From positions 62,001 to 126,000 of the forward strand of contig NZ_AUXY01000133.1 in assembly GCF_001625695.1 (NCBI RefSeq): 64,000 nt of DNA, written 5' to 3'. Made by a program: the position numbers and the translations under genes. Shown one piece after another: positions 17,866 through 26,195 of the stretch (the first letter of the stretch is position 1; each line of letters begins with the position of its first letter). The stretch is from Pseudoalteromonas luteoviolacea H33-S (GTDB lineage: Bacteria; Pseudomonadota; Gammaproteobacteria; Enterobacterales; Alteromonadaceae). The notes under the pieces were generated by a model. The model had not been told where the DNA came from, made no database searches, and worked only from the letters and a program-made list of their open reading frames with translations.

Positions 17866-18054
17866 AATCAACTTATCCTTAGTGAGCGTGGGTAATGCAT
17901 GTTCTGAATTGTCAATTTAACTAAATTGACATGTGTAATGACCTGATAGATATCGATATTAATTCAAAGATTTCCTCTTTTATCAAGATGGAATAATTTT
18001 GTTTGCAGCGCTTTAAAACTAAAAAGGTGATAAATACAACGACTAGGAGTCATC

Positions 18055-18699
18055 ATGAAATCTATTCAAGCAGGTTTAGTTTTATTAGGTTCGAGCTTTT
18101 TAAGTTTTAATGTGAGCGCTGAGCCATTAACAGCAGTGCAAGTAGAGCAGGTAAAACAAAATGTACTTGCATATATGAGTTCTTGGAATATTCACGAAGA
18201 AGCTGATCGTGTGAGTAATTTAGAGCAGGCCGTTAATCCAGGGTTTCGTTATCAAGACCCAACAACCGCTGGACTTAGAGTTACAGGGGCAGAAAGCATC
18301 AGTAATTGGATCGGGGATTTTCAGGGGTATATGCATGAGTATGGACTCTGGCCTTATGATGCCATTTTGGTGTCAAATATCGAAATTCATGGCAGCGTTG
18401 ACAGCGCGAATATAAGGTTTAACTGGCATATTTCAGCATTTGATGGTGCTGTAACCATAGCTGAAGGGGTTGATTATGGTACTTCGTCAAACCTCAAGCT
18501 AGATTCGATTACTGGATTCTATGGTGCGCTGTCACCGCTATGTAGAGCGCCTGAATTTGAAGCTGGCAACACCTATGTGAGAGATAACCAAGTCACATAT
18601 GAGCAAGCAATTTACAAGGCGAGCTGGTGGACTCAAGACTCACCTGAACAAAATCCAGAAGCTTGGGTAAAAGTCACAGACTGTAGCGTCAATCCGTAA
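18055..18699 (+). CDS. Exported NTF2/SnoaL-like protein with C-terminal chitin-binding-type module
   Basis: 214 residues, start set by GGAGTCATC. The signal peptide ends near residue 22 (SFNVSA). The middle (about 30-160) resembles the NTF2/SnoaL fold (NLEQAVNPGFRYQDP, SISNWIGDFQGYMHEYG). The tail (about 168-212) reads FEAGNTYVRDNQVTYEQAIYKASWWTQ...PEQNPEAWVKV, a clear CBM5/12 (ChtBD3) pattern with the exposed Trp pair of chitin-binding modules. Chitin or cell-wall binding is likely for the tail. The job of the NTF2-like part is unknown, and the fusion is unusual. A strong terminator follows. Confidence 0.7.
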   Translation: MKSIQAGLVLLGSSFLSFNVSAEPLTAVQVEQVKQNVLAYMSSWNIHEEADRVSNLEQAVNPGFRYQDPTTAGLRVTGAESISNWIGDFQGYMHEYGLWPYDAILVSNIEIHGSVDSANIRFNWHISAFDGAVTIAEGVDYGTSSNLKLDSITGFYGALSPLCRAPEFEAGNTYVRDNQVTYEQAIYKASWWTQDSPEQNPEAWVKVTDCSVNP

Positions 18700-18715
18700 C
18701 GATTAGCAATCGTCC

Positions 18716-18745
18716 AGAGCGGCTCATCACGAGCCCTCTTTTATT
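18716..18745 (+). terminator. Intrinsic terminator of the NTF2/CBM gene
   Basis: AGAGCGGCTC pairs with GAGCCCTCT (one bulge) around ATCAC and runs into TTTTATTCTTTC. Confidence 0.8.
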
Positions 18746-18822
18746 CTTTCAGAAATTATTGAAACTTTATTTCTTGCCGCTAATATAAATAGGGTTTTGT
18801 CTAAGAAATAAAGGATTATTTT

Positions 18823-19329
18823 ATGAAGAATAAGCACTATTTTATCGATCGTTCCCTTCACTGGTTTGCCGCTTTTTTGATCCTATTTATTTTAATGAAT
18901 ATGGGCACGCAAATTCACAATATCGATTACCGTATAAAAGGTCAGGCGCTGCACCGTCAAGATGCGATTGAAACGCATGCATTAATGGCGCTGGGCGTAT
19001 TTGGTTTAATTTTGGCACGGCTTGGCTGGGAAAAGTTATTCGTAAACAGGCTTCCCCGTCAACCCATGCGCAATACATTCCATTTGGGATTAGTAAAAAG
19101 CGTACATACATGTTTTTATTTAATATTATCTGGGTTGGTGATCACAGGATTGGGTATGGCGATAAACGCCGAAGTGGTTATTCAATTATTTGGTGTGCAA
19201 CTTTCTGATGCGATTAGCATTGACGGACGCTTCTATGCCAAAATGCTAGACATTCATTTAATGCTCATTGACACTCTGTGGTGGCTGATAGGTTTGCACT
19301 TTTTGGGCGTGTTGTATGCGCGTAAGTAG
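18823..19329 (+). CDS. Cytochrome b561 family membrane protein
   Basis: 168 residues with four membrane segments (about 12-30, 48-66, 86-108, 140-162). Candidate haem-ligating histidines sit where CybB/YodB-type b561 proteins have them: H13 in DRSLHWFAAF, the ETHALMALG His, SVHTCFYL and DIHLMLIDTLWW. Relatives carry two b-type haems and move electrons between quinol and periplasmic acceptors or superoxide. AAAGGATTATTTT gives the ribosome site. Monocistronic between two terminators. Confidence 0.82.
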   Translation: MKNKHYFIDRSLHWFAAFLILFILMNMGTQIHNIDYRIKGQALHRQDAIETHALMALGVFGLILARLGWEKLFVNRLPRQPMRNTFHLGLVKSVHTCFYLILSGLVITGLGMAINAEVVIQLFGVQLSDAISIDGRFYAKMLDIHLMLIDTLWWLIGLHFLGVLYARK

Positions 19330-19339
19330 CTAGTTAAAA

Positions 19340-19364
19340 TGCAGGGACAATGATTGTCCCTGCA
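19340..19364. terminator. Bidirectional terminator between b561 and aminotransferase genes
   Basis: TGCAGGGACAAT (19340-19351) and ATTGTCCCTGCA (19353-19364) are a perfect 12-base inverted repeat. A-rich bases on the left and AATAATTTTTA on the right serve both strands. Confidence 0.8.
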
Positions 19365-19373
19365 AAATAATTT

Positions 19374-20489
19374 TTACTTGATGGTATCTTCTAAAGCTGC
19401 AAGCAATAAGGCCACGTTTTGCTCATTGGCTGTGCTGCCCATCAGACCTATGCGCCATGTTTTTCCTGCAAGCTGGCCAAGTCCAGCACCGATCTCTAGG
19501 TTGTATTTACTTAATAAAGTTGATCTGACTTGCGCATCTTCAATCCCATCAGGCATCAATACAGAATTGAGCTGAGGTAGACGATGTGTTTCATCAACCA
19601 AAAACTCAATGCCGAGCTTTTCAAGGCCATGACGAAGCTGCTCATGTAACCTTTGGTGACGCAGCCATGCGTTTTCTAGCCCTTCTTGCTTGAGCATAAG
19701 TAAGGATTCATGTAGCGCATACAATGAGTTAATCGGGGCAGTGTGATGGTAACTGCGTTTACCTTCACCAGACCAATAATCCATCACCAAGGATTGATCT
19801 AAAAACCAGCTTTGTACCTTGCTTTGACGAGATTTAAGTACTTCAACTGCTTTTTCACTGAAGCTGACAGGCGAGATCCCCGGTACGCATGATAAGCACT
19901 TTTGAGAACCTGAATAGATGGCGTCAATACCCCACTCATCAACTCTAAGCTCGCTGCCACCAAGCGAAGTAACAGCATCCACGATGCTTAGCGCGTTATA
20001 TTGCTGTGCAATTTGGCATAAGTTTTTTGCATCACTGCGTGCACCTGTTGAGGTTTCTGCGTGCACAAACGCCAAAGCTTTTGCATCAGGGTTCGCTTTG
20101 AAGGCGTCACTCACTTTGTCAATTGAGACTGGATGACCCCATTTATCTTCGACAACAATGGCTTTTGCACCAACGCGTTCTATGTTTTCTTTTAAACGAC
20201 CACCGAATACACCATTAATACACACAATGACTTTATCACCGGGCTCGATGAGATTCACAATACAGGCTTCCATTCCCGCAGAACCCGGCGCAGATAGGGC
20301 AATAGTAAAGGCATTTTGTGTGTTAAATGCATATTGCAGGAGCTGTTTTATCTCGTCCATTAAGCCGATGAATTGCGGGTCTAAATGACCAATAGTTGGC
20401 CTAGATAGGGCGCCTAAAACTCTCGGAGATACATTAGAGGGGCCTGGACCCATTAATATACGTGGTGTTGGATTAAAAGACTCAAACAT
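19374..20489 (-). CDS. Class V aminotransferase, alanine/serine-glyoxylate aminotransferase type
   Basis: 371 residues. Motifs: MGPGPSNVSPRVL at the start, SAPGSAGMEA for phosphate binding, cofactor D171 in SIVDAVTSLGG, PLP lysine K197 in YSGSQKCLSCVPG, and RIGLMG near the C-terminus. All are typical of the AGXT/SGAT group. It should transfer an amino group to glyoxylate from alanine, serine or a related donor, in the cytosol. Some relatives act on purine-catabolism or phosphonate intermediates, so the donor is open. CAGGAA precedes the ATG. Monocistronic. Confidence 0.88.
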   Translation of the reverse strand: MFESFNPTPRILMGPGPSNVSPRVLGALSRPTIGHLDPQFIGLMDEIKQLLQYAFNTQNAFTIALSAPGSAGMEACIVNLIEPGDKVIVCINGVFGGRLKENIERVGAKAIVVEDKWGHPVSIDKVSDAFKANPDAKALAFVHAETSTGARSDAKNLCQIAQQYNALSIVDAVTSLGGSELRVDEWGIDAIYSGSQKCLSCVPGISPVSFSEKAVEVLKSRQSKVQSWFLDQSLVMDYWSGEGKRSYHHTAPINSLYALHESLLMLKQEGLENAWLRHQRLHEQLRHGLEKLGIEFLVDETHRLPQLNSVLMPDGIEDAQVRSTLLSKYNLEIGAGLGQLAGKTWRIGLMGSTANEQNVALLLAALEDTIK

Positions 20490-20612
20490 AAAAATTCCTG
20501 TTGTTAGCGTGTTAGTCGATTTAAGCGATGAAGCGTTAAAAAAGCGCTTGGATTTTATCGAAGTTTTATTGTGTGTTTATTGATACATATTATCCAGTGT
20601 TTAAAGAAAATT

Positions 20613-21092
20613 TTATTTAATGATGGTTTCTGTTGAGCATGTCGTATTTTGCCATTTGACGTACATTAAATTCAAAAGACTGGCCAGTGCAACCAAGAAT
20701 AAGCAGCCGCTCAAAACCGGAAACAATAAAAAGTCGATGTGTGTATTGCCTGCCATGATGATGACAAGCGGGGTAGCGCCTGCTGGCGGATGAACCACCT
20801 TGAACATCTGCATTAGGGCAATTGCTAACCCAACACCAATAGCCATGGATAAAAGGCTTGAGCCAAATAAAAATAATATAAACAAGCCGATAGCAGCTGA
20901 AAGGCAATGCCCGCCGAAGACATTTTTTGGCCTTGATAACGGGGAGTGAGGAACCGCAAAGAGTAATACACATGTGGCGCCATATGGGGCCATTAAGAGC
21001 GGGTGATGCACAAACGAAGAGAGCATACCTAATCCCCAAATTCCTAAAAAACCACCCACAAAACCTTTTGTGATATCAGTTAATCTACTCAT
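20613..21092 (-). CDS. HPP-family inner-membrane protein
   Basis: 159 residues with four or five hydrophobic segments and the family signature FKVVHPPAGATPLVIIMAG, plus MAPYGATCVLLFAVPHSPLSRP, where the conserved PYGA and SPL-RP are typical. HPP proteins are linked in cyanobacteria to nitrite transport into the cell or plastid. A transport role here is inferred only. It starts after AGGAG at the end of the operator region shared with the divergent TetR gene, which probably controls it. Confidence 0.85.
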   Translation of the reverse strand: MSRLTDITKGFVGGFLGIWGLGMLSSFVHHPLLMAPYGATCVLLFAVPHSPLSRPKNVFGGHCLSAAIGLFILFLFGSSLLSMAIGVGLAIALMQMFKVVHPPAGATPLVIIMAGNTHIDFLLFPVLSGCLFLVALASLLNLMYVKWQNTTCSTETIIK

Positions 21093-21128
21093 TTTATCTC
21101 CTTATATTAGCGCTGTAATTTTAAATAT

Positions 21129-21142
21129 GTACAAGTCTGTAC
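21129..21142. promoter_or_regulatory. Candidate TetR operator 1
   Basis: GTACA-AGTC-TGTAC, a perfect 5-4-5 inverted repeat, 36 bases before the HPP start codon. Confidence 0.6.
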
Positions 21143-21159
21143 ACCACTTGATAAAAAGA

Positions 21160-21173
21160 GTACAGATTTGTAC
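21160..21173. promoter_or_regulatory. Candidate TetR operator 2
   Basis: GTACA-GATT-TGTAC, identical arms to operator 1. The centres are 31 bases apart, about three helical turns, so two dimers could bind the same face. It lies 34 bases before the TetR start. Confidence 0.6.
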
Positions 21174-21207
21174 ACTTTCAGACAAGTAATTTTTTTGGCA
21201 AAAAAAC

Positions 21208-21747
21208 ATGGATATACAGCAGCATATTTTGGATGTGGCAGAAGACTTATTTAACCAGCATGGGTTTAACGTGGTTGGTGTTGACCTAATAAGAGATGAA
21301 GCCAAAGTGTCCAAAACCACCTTGTATCGCCGCTTTGGCGATAAGCTTGGTTTAGTGGAGGCAGTGTTGCATAGGCGGCATGTGCGCTTTGAGCAAATGC
21401 TAGATGAGGTTGTCAGTGTTCATGACTGTCCGAAGGATAAAATCTCAGCCATTCTCGATTGGCATTTTGATTGGTTTGGTTCGCCGCAGTTTAAGGGGTG
21501 TATGTTTATGCATGCCCAATCAGAATTTAAATGCACAAAGCAAAAACCAAGTGAAATTGCCGTCGATCATAAAGCATGGCTGTTGTCCTTGTTTATTCGT
21601 GCTCTGGGTGAAAATCAAGTTAATGCACAAAAACATGCCGAGATGCTACTGACTTTTTTTGAAGGCATGATAGTACGCGCTGAGTTCGGTTGTATTTTGC
21701 ATGATAAAGCGTTTTACAGATCTGCATGTTTGAAGTTACTACCATAG
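21208..21747 (+). CDS. TetR-family repressor
   Basis: 179 residues. The N-terminal DNA-binding domain has ILDVAEDLFNQHGFNVVGVDLI...AKVSKTTLYRRFGDKLGLVEAVL, the TetR helix-turn-helix with the Y-R-x-F-G-x-K pattern. The C-terminal ligand domain (about 60-179) is of the type seen in small TetR_C regulators (FKGCMFMHAQSEF). Ligand unknown. It is divergent from the HPP gene with two identical operators between, so it probably represses both itself and HPP. The start codon lacks a strong ribosome site. Confidence 0.9.
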   Translation: MDIQQHILDVAEDLFNQHGFNVVGVDLIRDEAKVSKTTLYRRFGDKLGLVEAVLHRRHVRFEQMLDEVVSVHDCPKDKISAILDWHFDWFGSPQFKGCMFMHAQSEFKCTKQKPSEIAVDHKAWLLSLFIRALGENQVNAQKHAEMLLTFFEGMIVRAEFGCILHDKAFYRSACLKLLP

Positions 21748-21761
21748 AAATAAATACATGT

Positions 21762-22601
21762 TTAGATAAATTGCTTTTTAAGCCAGTCAACAAAGATTTG
21801 CTGTTGTTGGCTGTAGCGTACTTCTTGCGAGGGCAAATAATATCCTAAGCTTGAGGAAACAGGTTGGTGAGCTGAACAAGTTAATACACCGTTTTGCTCA
21901 AGCATGTTAACTAGGCTGTGTGAGGCAAAAACACAACCAGCGCCAGCAATGGCTTCTTGAATGCAATAGAGTTCTTGGTCATAAGTGATAAGTTCATGCT
22001 GTTTATCATTCATCTGGTTTTGACTTAACCACGCTGACCAGGGGGCTTCGGAAAGAGATTGATTTTTCCACTTTGGCATAAAAACAGTACTTGGATTTAT
22101 GCCGTCAAGGTTTGGATTGAGATATAAGTTAAATTGCTCAATTGAGAGAATTTGGTGCGTTTCAATGTGGCTAATATCACCAAACCGAATGGTAATAGCT
22201 TGATTATCATGAACCAGATGTTCGCCGGTGATCACCGAGACATCAATATCAGGGTTTAATTTCGCAAAATCTCTTAAGGCAGGGATCAGCATTTGGGCCG
22301 CAAAGGACGAGGTGGTGTGCACCACCACGCATTTACTTTGCTCTACGAGCTGATGAAGCGCTCGCTCTATGGTACTAAATCCAGAACTGGTGGCTTTTGC
22401 CAAATCTGCCCCAGCTTTAGTCAGCGTGACTTCTCGTGTTTTTCTAATGAATAGTTCGATGCCCAAGCGCGTTTCAAGGTTTTTAATATGATGAGACACA
22501 TTGGTTGCCGTGAGATTCAGCTCGTCGGCTGCGAGTTTAAAGCTATTGTGGCGCGCTGCAGCGTCAAAGACCTTAAGTGCTTGCATTGATACGTTGGTCA
22601 T
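21762..22601 (-). CDS. LysR-family transcription regulator, GcvA-like group
   Basis: 279 residues. The N-terminal winged helix (about 4-65) reads ALKVFDAAARHNSFKLAADELNLTATNVSHHIKNLETRLGIELFIR, the LysR signature with the GcvA-type FDAAARH-SF start. The effector domain follows (about 90-279), with conserved GHLV-type and S-x-A-A spacing. It is divergent from the azoreductase-like gene at 22740, its most likely target. Effector unknown. Confidence 0.88.
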   Translation of the reverse strand: MTNVSMQALKVFDAAARHNSFKLAADELNLTATNVSHHIKNLETRLGIELFIRKTREVTLTKAGADLAKATSSGFSTIERALHQLVEQSKCVVVHTTSSFAAQMLIPALRDFAKLNPDIDVSVITGEHLVHDNQAITIRFGDISHIETHQILSIEQFNLYLNPNLDGINPSTVFMPKWKNQSLSEAPWSAWLSQNQMNDKQHELITYDQELYCIQEAIAGAGCVFASHSLVNMLEQNGVLTCSAHQPVSSSLGYYLPSQEVRYSQQQQIFVDWLKKQFI

Positions 22602-22739
22602 CGGTTATTCCAAAAACGAAAATCATTTTAATTATACATGAGTAAAACTTATTTATAACTGGGTTCTTTTCATTTGTCGTGATATGGCAAAAACAGCAAA
22701 ATTGCAGTCATAGAACAGCAACAATAGGTATATAACTCG

Positions 22740-23399
22740 ATGTACTCAATACTTCATTTAGACTCAAGTATCAGAAAGCGTGTCAACGACAACCCAAACC
22801 ATGACTCAATCTCTAAACGCTTAGCCCACAGCTTTATCGATAAATTAAAAGAAAACTCATCCATAAAAGCATATCAGCACCGCGACGTGGGGATGAACCC
22901 TCCACCTTTTACTGATCAGGATTGGTTAGGCGCTGTATTTACGCCACAACAGAGCCGCAGTGAACAACAGCGCCAGAAGCTGGCAATATCAGATCAATTA
23001 ATTCAAGAAGTGAAAGTGGCCGATATCATCGTTATTTCTACCCCAATGTATAACTATGGTATGCCCGCACAATTAAAAGCATGGTTTGATCAGATAGTCA
23101 GGATCCACGAAACATTTAGCTTTGACTTAAATCGAGGTGATTTTCCACTAGAGCCGATTTTGAGTGGGAAAAGCTTGGTCCTAATTACGTCATGTGGAGA
23201 GTTTGGCTTCGAAAAAGGGGGAGTAAGAGAGACGATGAATCATTTAGCACCGCATATTAAAACCTTGTCCAAGTACTTAGGCTGTGAGCAAGTATTTGAG
23301 ATTGCCTCTGAATATCAAGAGTTTGCTGACTTACGTCATCAAAACTCACTGGAGACGGCGTTTGTTGAAACACGCTCATTAGCAAATAAGTTTGCATAA
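22740..23399 (+). CDS. FMN-dependent NAD(P)H oxidoreductase, azoreductase-like
   Basis: 219 residues of flavodoxin-like fold. Motifs: LHLDSSIRK (FMN phosphate loop) at the start, STPMYNYGMPAQLKAWFDQIVR (FMN-binding block of AzoR enzymes) in the middle, and ITSCGEFG later. Enzymes of this family reduce quinones and azo dyes with NADH. A quinone-detoxifying role under the divergent LysR regulator is the usual arrangement and is inferred here. A terminator at 23411-23440 follows. Confidence 0.85.
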   Translation: MYSILHLDSSIRKRVNDNPNHDSISKRLAHSFIDKLKENSSIKAYQHRDVGMNPPPFTDQDWLGAVFTPQQSRSEQQRQKLAISDQLIQEVKVADIIVISTPMYNYGMPAQLKAWFDQIVRIHETFSFDLNRGDFPLEPILSGKSLVLITSCGEFGFEKGGVRETMNHLAPHIKTLSKYLGCEQVFEIASEYQEFADLRHQNSLETAFVETRSLANKFA

Positions 23400-23410
23400 T
23401 CAATTTGTAA

Positions 23411-23440
23411 CAGCAAAAAGCGATTTTTGCTGTTTATTCT
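23411..23440 (+). terminator. Intrinsic terminator of the azoreductase-like gene
   Basis: CAGCAAAAA (23411-23419) and TTTTTGCTG (23424-23432) form a perfect 9-bp stem with tetraloop GCGA, followed by TTTATTCT. Confidence 0.8.
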
Positions 23441-23498
23441 CGGTCTGACTGTCTTTATTATTGGTGCATATCCATTAATTTGCCAAAAGGAGTATGGT

Positions 23499-23978
23499 TT
23501 GGCTGATAATTCTCAAGACCCTTCAGTTGCTCAAATATGTAAACATTATTTTGATGATCAAGGCTTACCAGAGCGGAAACTTGAAAGTTGGCACTTTTGT
23601 GATAATGAAGTGGATGCAAATGCATGCCTTGCTTTGGTGCTTTCAGGAGAGAAAAAGGCCACATCACCGTCTTTATGGTGGTATGAAGCAAATGATGAAG
23701 CATTGCCGCAAGTAGGAGATTTAAATGTAGTGACAAACTACCAAGGTGAAGCTCAATGCATTATAAAAACAACCAAAGTGTCTGTTACCCCATTTAATCA
23801 GATCAGTGAAGCTTATGCGCAAATAGAAGGAGAGGGCGATAAGTCACTTGCTTATTGGCAGCGTGTACACTGGGCATATTATCATCGAGAATTGGCGGGG
23901 ACTGCATTTGTGCCTAAGCCAGATATGCCTATTGTATGTGAAGAATTTGAAGTGGTTTTTGCATTGGAGAAGCTATGA
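23499..23978 (+). CDS. ASCH-domain protein
   Basis: 159 residues from TTG 23499. This start has AGGAG at 23488-23492 with six-base spacing. A longer frame open from 23427 would begin inside the upstream terminator stem and add a hydrophobic stretch the family lacks. Motifs ALVLSGEKKATSPSLWWYE, LPQVGDLNVV and EGEGDKSLAYWQRVHWAYYHREL define the bacterial ASCH family, a PUA-like RNA-binding or nucleoside-processing fold. Some relatives hydrolyse N4-acylated cytidines; this activity is not shown here. The stop overlaps the next start by ATGA, so translation is coupled to the HAD gene. Confidence 0.82.
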   Translation: MADNSQDPSVAQICKHYFDDQGLPERKLESWHFCDNEVDANACLALVLSGEKKATSPSLWWYEANDEALPQVGDLNVVTNYQGEAQCIIKTTKVSVTPFNQISEAYAQIEGEGDKSLAYWQRVHWAYYHRELAGTAFVPKPDMPIVCEEFEVVFALEKL

Positions 23979-24628
23979 TAGAAGCGGTAATTTTTGACAT
24001 GGATGGCACCTTAATTGATTCCGAGCCCATGTGGCAACAAGCTGAAAAACAGGTATTTACAAGTTTAGGTGTGGATGTGACAGATGATTTGGCAGCCAAT
24101 ACTGCGTCAATGACAACCATTGGAGCTGCTGAGTTTTGGTATCAGCAATCTCCATGGAATGGACCTTCTATTTCACAAGCCGCTGATAACGTCGTCTCTT
24201 GTGTAGCGGAACTTATTTTACAAAAAGGTAAGGCATTATCTGGTGTGCATGAGGCTTTGGCTTATTTAAGTGAAAAGCAGATTAAGATTGGTCTTGCGAC
24301 TAATGCGCCAGAGAGGCTAATTCCTGTGGTGTTAAATGTCCTCAATATTGCACATTATTTTTCCGTTTGCTGCTCATCAGAGGACGAGCTGTCAGGTAAG
24401 CCCAGCCCAGATGTCTACTTGAGTGCTGCGGCAAAGCTCAACGTTACTCCAGAGAAATGCTTAGCAGTGGAGGATTCTGTCACAGGGTTGCTTGCCGCAA
24501 AGGCTGCAAATATGCGCACATTAGCAGTGCCTTCAAGCGCTCAATTTAACTGTGTGCAATTTGCACAAGCAGATTTCAAATTGGCTAGTTTAGCAGGGCT
24601 CACATCACGACACTTAATTGGAGCTTGA
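23975..24628 (+). CDS. hxpB: HAD-family sugar phosphatase, HxpB (YniC)-like
   Basis: 217 residues. HAD motif I is FDMDGTLIDSEPMW (nucleophile D8, acid D10), motif II LATNAP, the Lys motif GKPSPDVYL, and motif IV VEDSVTGLLAAKAA. The segment PWNGPS and the ending LTSRHL-G align well with E. coli HxpB (hexitol phosphatase; also acts on 2-deoxyglucose 6-phosphate). The expected role is dephosphorylation of sugar or hexitol phosphates in the cytosol. Translationally coupled to the ASCH gene. Confidence 0.82.
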   Translation: MIEAVIFDMDGTLIDSEPMWQQAEKQVFTSLGVDVTDDLAANTASMTTIGAAEFWYQQSPWNGPSISQAADNVVSCVAELILQKGKALSGVHEALAYLSEKQIKIGLATNAPERLIPVVLNVLNIAHYFSVCCSSEDELSGKPSPDVYLSAAAKLNVTPEKCLAVEDSVTGLLAAKAANMRTLAVPSSAQFNCVQFAQADFKLASLAGLTSRHLIGA

Positions 24629-24751
24629 TAAAGCAGGTTGAACAAAATGCGTTCAAACACAGTTAAATAGGGTGTCTGACTTTGCAATTATTGCGAGCTG
24701 TTACTAGCATCAATTTGTGGTATGCACAAAATGACAACAGTAAGGAAGGCC

Positions 24752-25111
24752 ATGAAGATTTTGATCGTAGATGATACCTACTTTATGAGAGAGCTTATCA
24801 GTGAAAGCCTGCAAGAACGAGGATTTAAAGAACTAACACAGGCATCCAATGGTGAAGAGGCACTCAAAGCCATGTCGGCTAAGTGTTACGATTTAATTGT
24901 AACTGACTGGAATATGCCAAAAATTAATGGCTTGGAGCTCATCAAAAGGATGAAGAAAAATCCGGCCTGTCGTCATACGAAAGTGATCATGCTCACTGGT
25001 GATACCACGCCAGAAAAAATACTTGAGATGAAAGAGTTAGGTGTAAACGGTTATATATCAAAGCCATTTACACCTGAACTACTCACGGATCTGGTACTTA
25101 AGCTGGCATAG
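24752..25111 (+). CDS. Single-domain response regulator (CheY-like)
   Basis: 119 residues from ATG 24752, set by TAAGGAAGG just upstream. An in-frame ATG at 24722 adds ten residues not expected for the fold. Receiver motifs: DD in ILIVDDTYFMRELI, phosphoacceptor Asp in DLIVTDWNMPKINGLEL, T in IMLTGDTT, and K in GYISKPFTPE. No output domain, so it acts by protein contact, as CheY does. No kinase or chemotaxis gene is adjacent, and its partner is unknown. Confidence 0.88.
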   Translation: MKILIVDDTYFMRELISESLQERGFKELTQASNGEEALKAMSAKCYDLIVTDWNMPKINGLELIKRMKKNPACRHTKVIMLTGDTTPEKILEMKELGVNGYISKPFTPELLTDLVLKLA

Positions 25112-25227
25112 CAAAGCGATTTAATTGGTTATAACTAGCCCACAAACCTTCCTCAAGCACTTGAAAAAAATCCAAAAGGCGGAGACTATAAGCGCAGTTT
25201 ATCCACTAACCTGAAATGGAAATTAAA

Positions 25228-25617
25228 ATGACTAAAGTTTTGCATACAGAATCTGCGCCTGCGGCAATTGGCCCATATGTTCAAGGGGTTGACTTAGGAA
25301 ACATGGTGATGACTTCTGGTCAGATACCAGTAAACCCAGCGACAGGTGAAGTACCTGAAGCCATTGCTGATCAAGCAAGACAATCACTTGAGAATGTCAA
25401 AGCAGTGGTTGAGTCTTCGGGCTTGAGTGTTGCAGATATTGTAAAGCTTACTGTATTCGTTAAAGATCTAAATGACTTTGGTACAGTTAACGAGGTGTAC
25501 GGTAATTTCTTCGATGAGCATCAAGTTGCTAACTACCCAGCGCGTTCGTGTGTTGAGGTTGCACGCTTGCCAAAAGATGTAAACATCGAAATTGAAGCGA
25601 TTGCAGTACGCAAATAG
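25228..25617 (+). CDS. ridA: RidA family enamine/imine deaminase
   Basis: 129 residues from ATG 25228 (the in-frame ATG at 25216 adds MEIK, not seen in relatives). It is very similar to E. coli RidA: APAAIGPYVQGVDLGNMV, SGQIPVNPATGEVP, ARQSLENVKAVVE, VKLTVFVKDLNDF and YPARSCVEVARLPKDV, with the conserved Arg and Cys of the active-site cleft. It hydrolyses reactive 2-aminoacrylate-type enamines to ketoacids, protecting PLP enzymes; its best known source is threonine/serine dehydratase activity in isoleucine synthesis. Monocistronic; a weak hairpin (TTAAGAGG / CCTCTTTAA, 25632-25658) follows. Confidence 0.95.
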   Translation: MTKVLHTESAPAAIGPYVQGVDLGNMVMTSGQIPVNPATGEVPEAIADQARQSLENVKAVVESSGLSVADIVKLTVFVKDLNDFGTVNEVYGNFFDEHQVANYPARSCVEVARLPKDVNIEIEAIAVRK

Positions 25618-25709
25618 TGCTGATGAAATGGTTAAGAGGGGCTTAGGTTCCTCTTTAAGCTGTAATGCTCTCTTAATTTACATACGAATAAAAATTCAGT
25701 AGCAAAAAA

Positions 25710-26147
25710 ATGCTTAAACTCATCCCCTCTATCGCCGAACATATTGATGCCTTCATCGAGATGGAGCGACGCAGTGATACCTCAAAATTCATTATCCCTT
25801 ATACAAAAGCGCAACATCAAACTGAAATGCACAAGCAGGATGTCATTTACTTATCGATATTATCGCATAATGCTTTATCCGGATTTATCATCTTAGCGCG
25901 ACAAGCCAACAGAGAAGTTGAATTTAGACGAATTGTTGTCGATAGCAAATTTCGTGGAATTGGACAGCAAGCGATTGTACAAATGGAACAGTACTGCATG
26001 GCGCAGTTTGATACTCAAAGGATCTGGCTGGACGTGTTTGAGTCAAACCAACGCGGATTACATATCTATAATAAATTGGGTTACAAACAGTTTAATACTT
26101 CGCTGCATCAAGGAAAACCTCTAATTTTGATGGAAAAGTACCTGTAG
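25710..26147 (+). CDS. GNAT-family N-acetyltransferase
   Basis: 145 residues. The acetyl-CoA site is VEFRRIVVDSKFRGIGQQAIVQME, where R-x-x-G-I-G-x-x replaces the usual Q/R-x-x-G-x-G/A. It is followed by IWLDVFESNQRGLHIYNKLGYKQF, the standard strand and Y-x-K-x-G-F-like end of GNAT proteins. Substrate cannot be told. The start lacks a good ribosome site. It is followed by the attenuator region. Confidence 0.82.
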   Translation: MLKLIPSIAEHIDAFIEMERRSDTSKFIIPYTKAQHQTEMHKQDVIYLSILSHNALSGFIILARQANREVEFRRIVVDSKFRGIGQQAIVQMEQYCMAQFDTQRIWLDVFESNQRGLHIYNKLGYKQFNTSLHQGKPLILMEKYL

Positions 26148-26160
26148 ATAAAAAACAGTT

Positions 26161-26189
26161 TTGACAAAAAATACAGGTACAGATATGCT
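26161..26189 (+). promoter_or_regulatory. Sigma70-type promoter of the leader RNA
   Basis: TTGACA (26161-26166), a 17-base spacer, then TATGCT (26184-26189). Transcription would start at about 26195-26197, right at the leader ATG, implying a leaderless or near-leaderless 5' end. Confidence 0.6.
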
Positions 26190-26195
26190 GATAAA

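Noticed and set aside
23427..23498. N-terminal extension of the ASCH protein with a hydrophobic start
   Set aside because: The TTG at 23427 lies inside the terminator stem of the upstream gene. AGGAG before TTG 23499 and the usual family length favour the later start.
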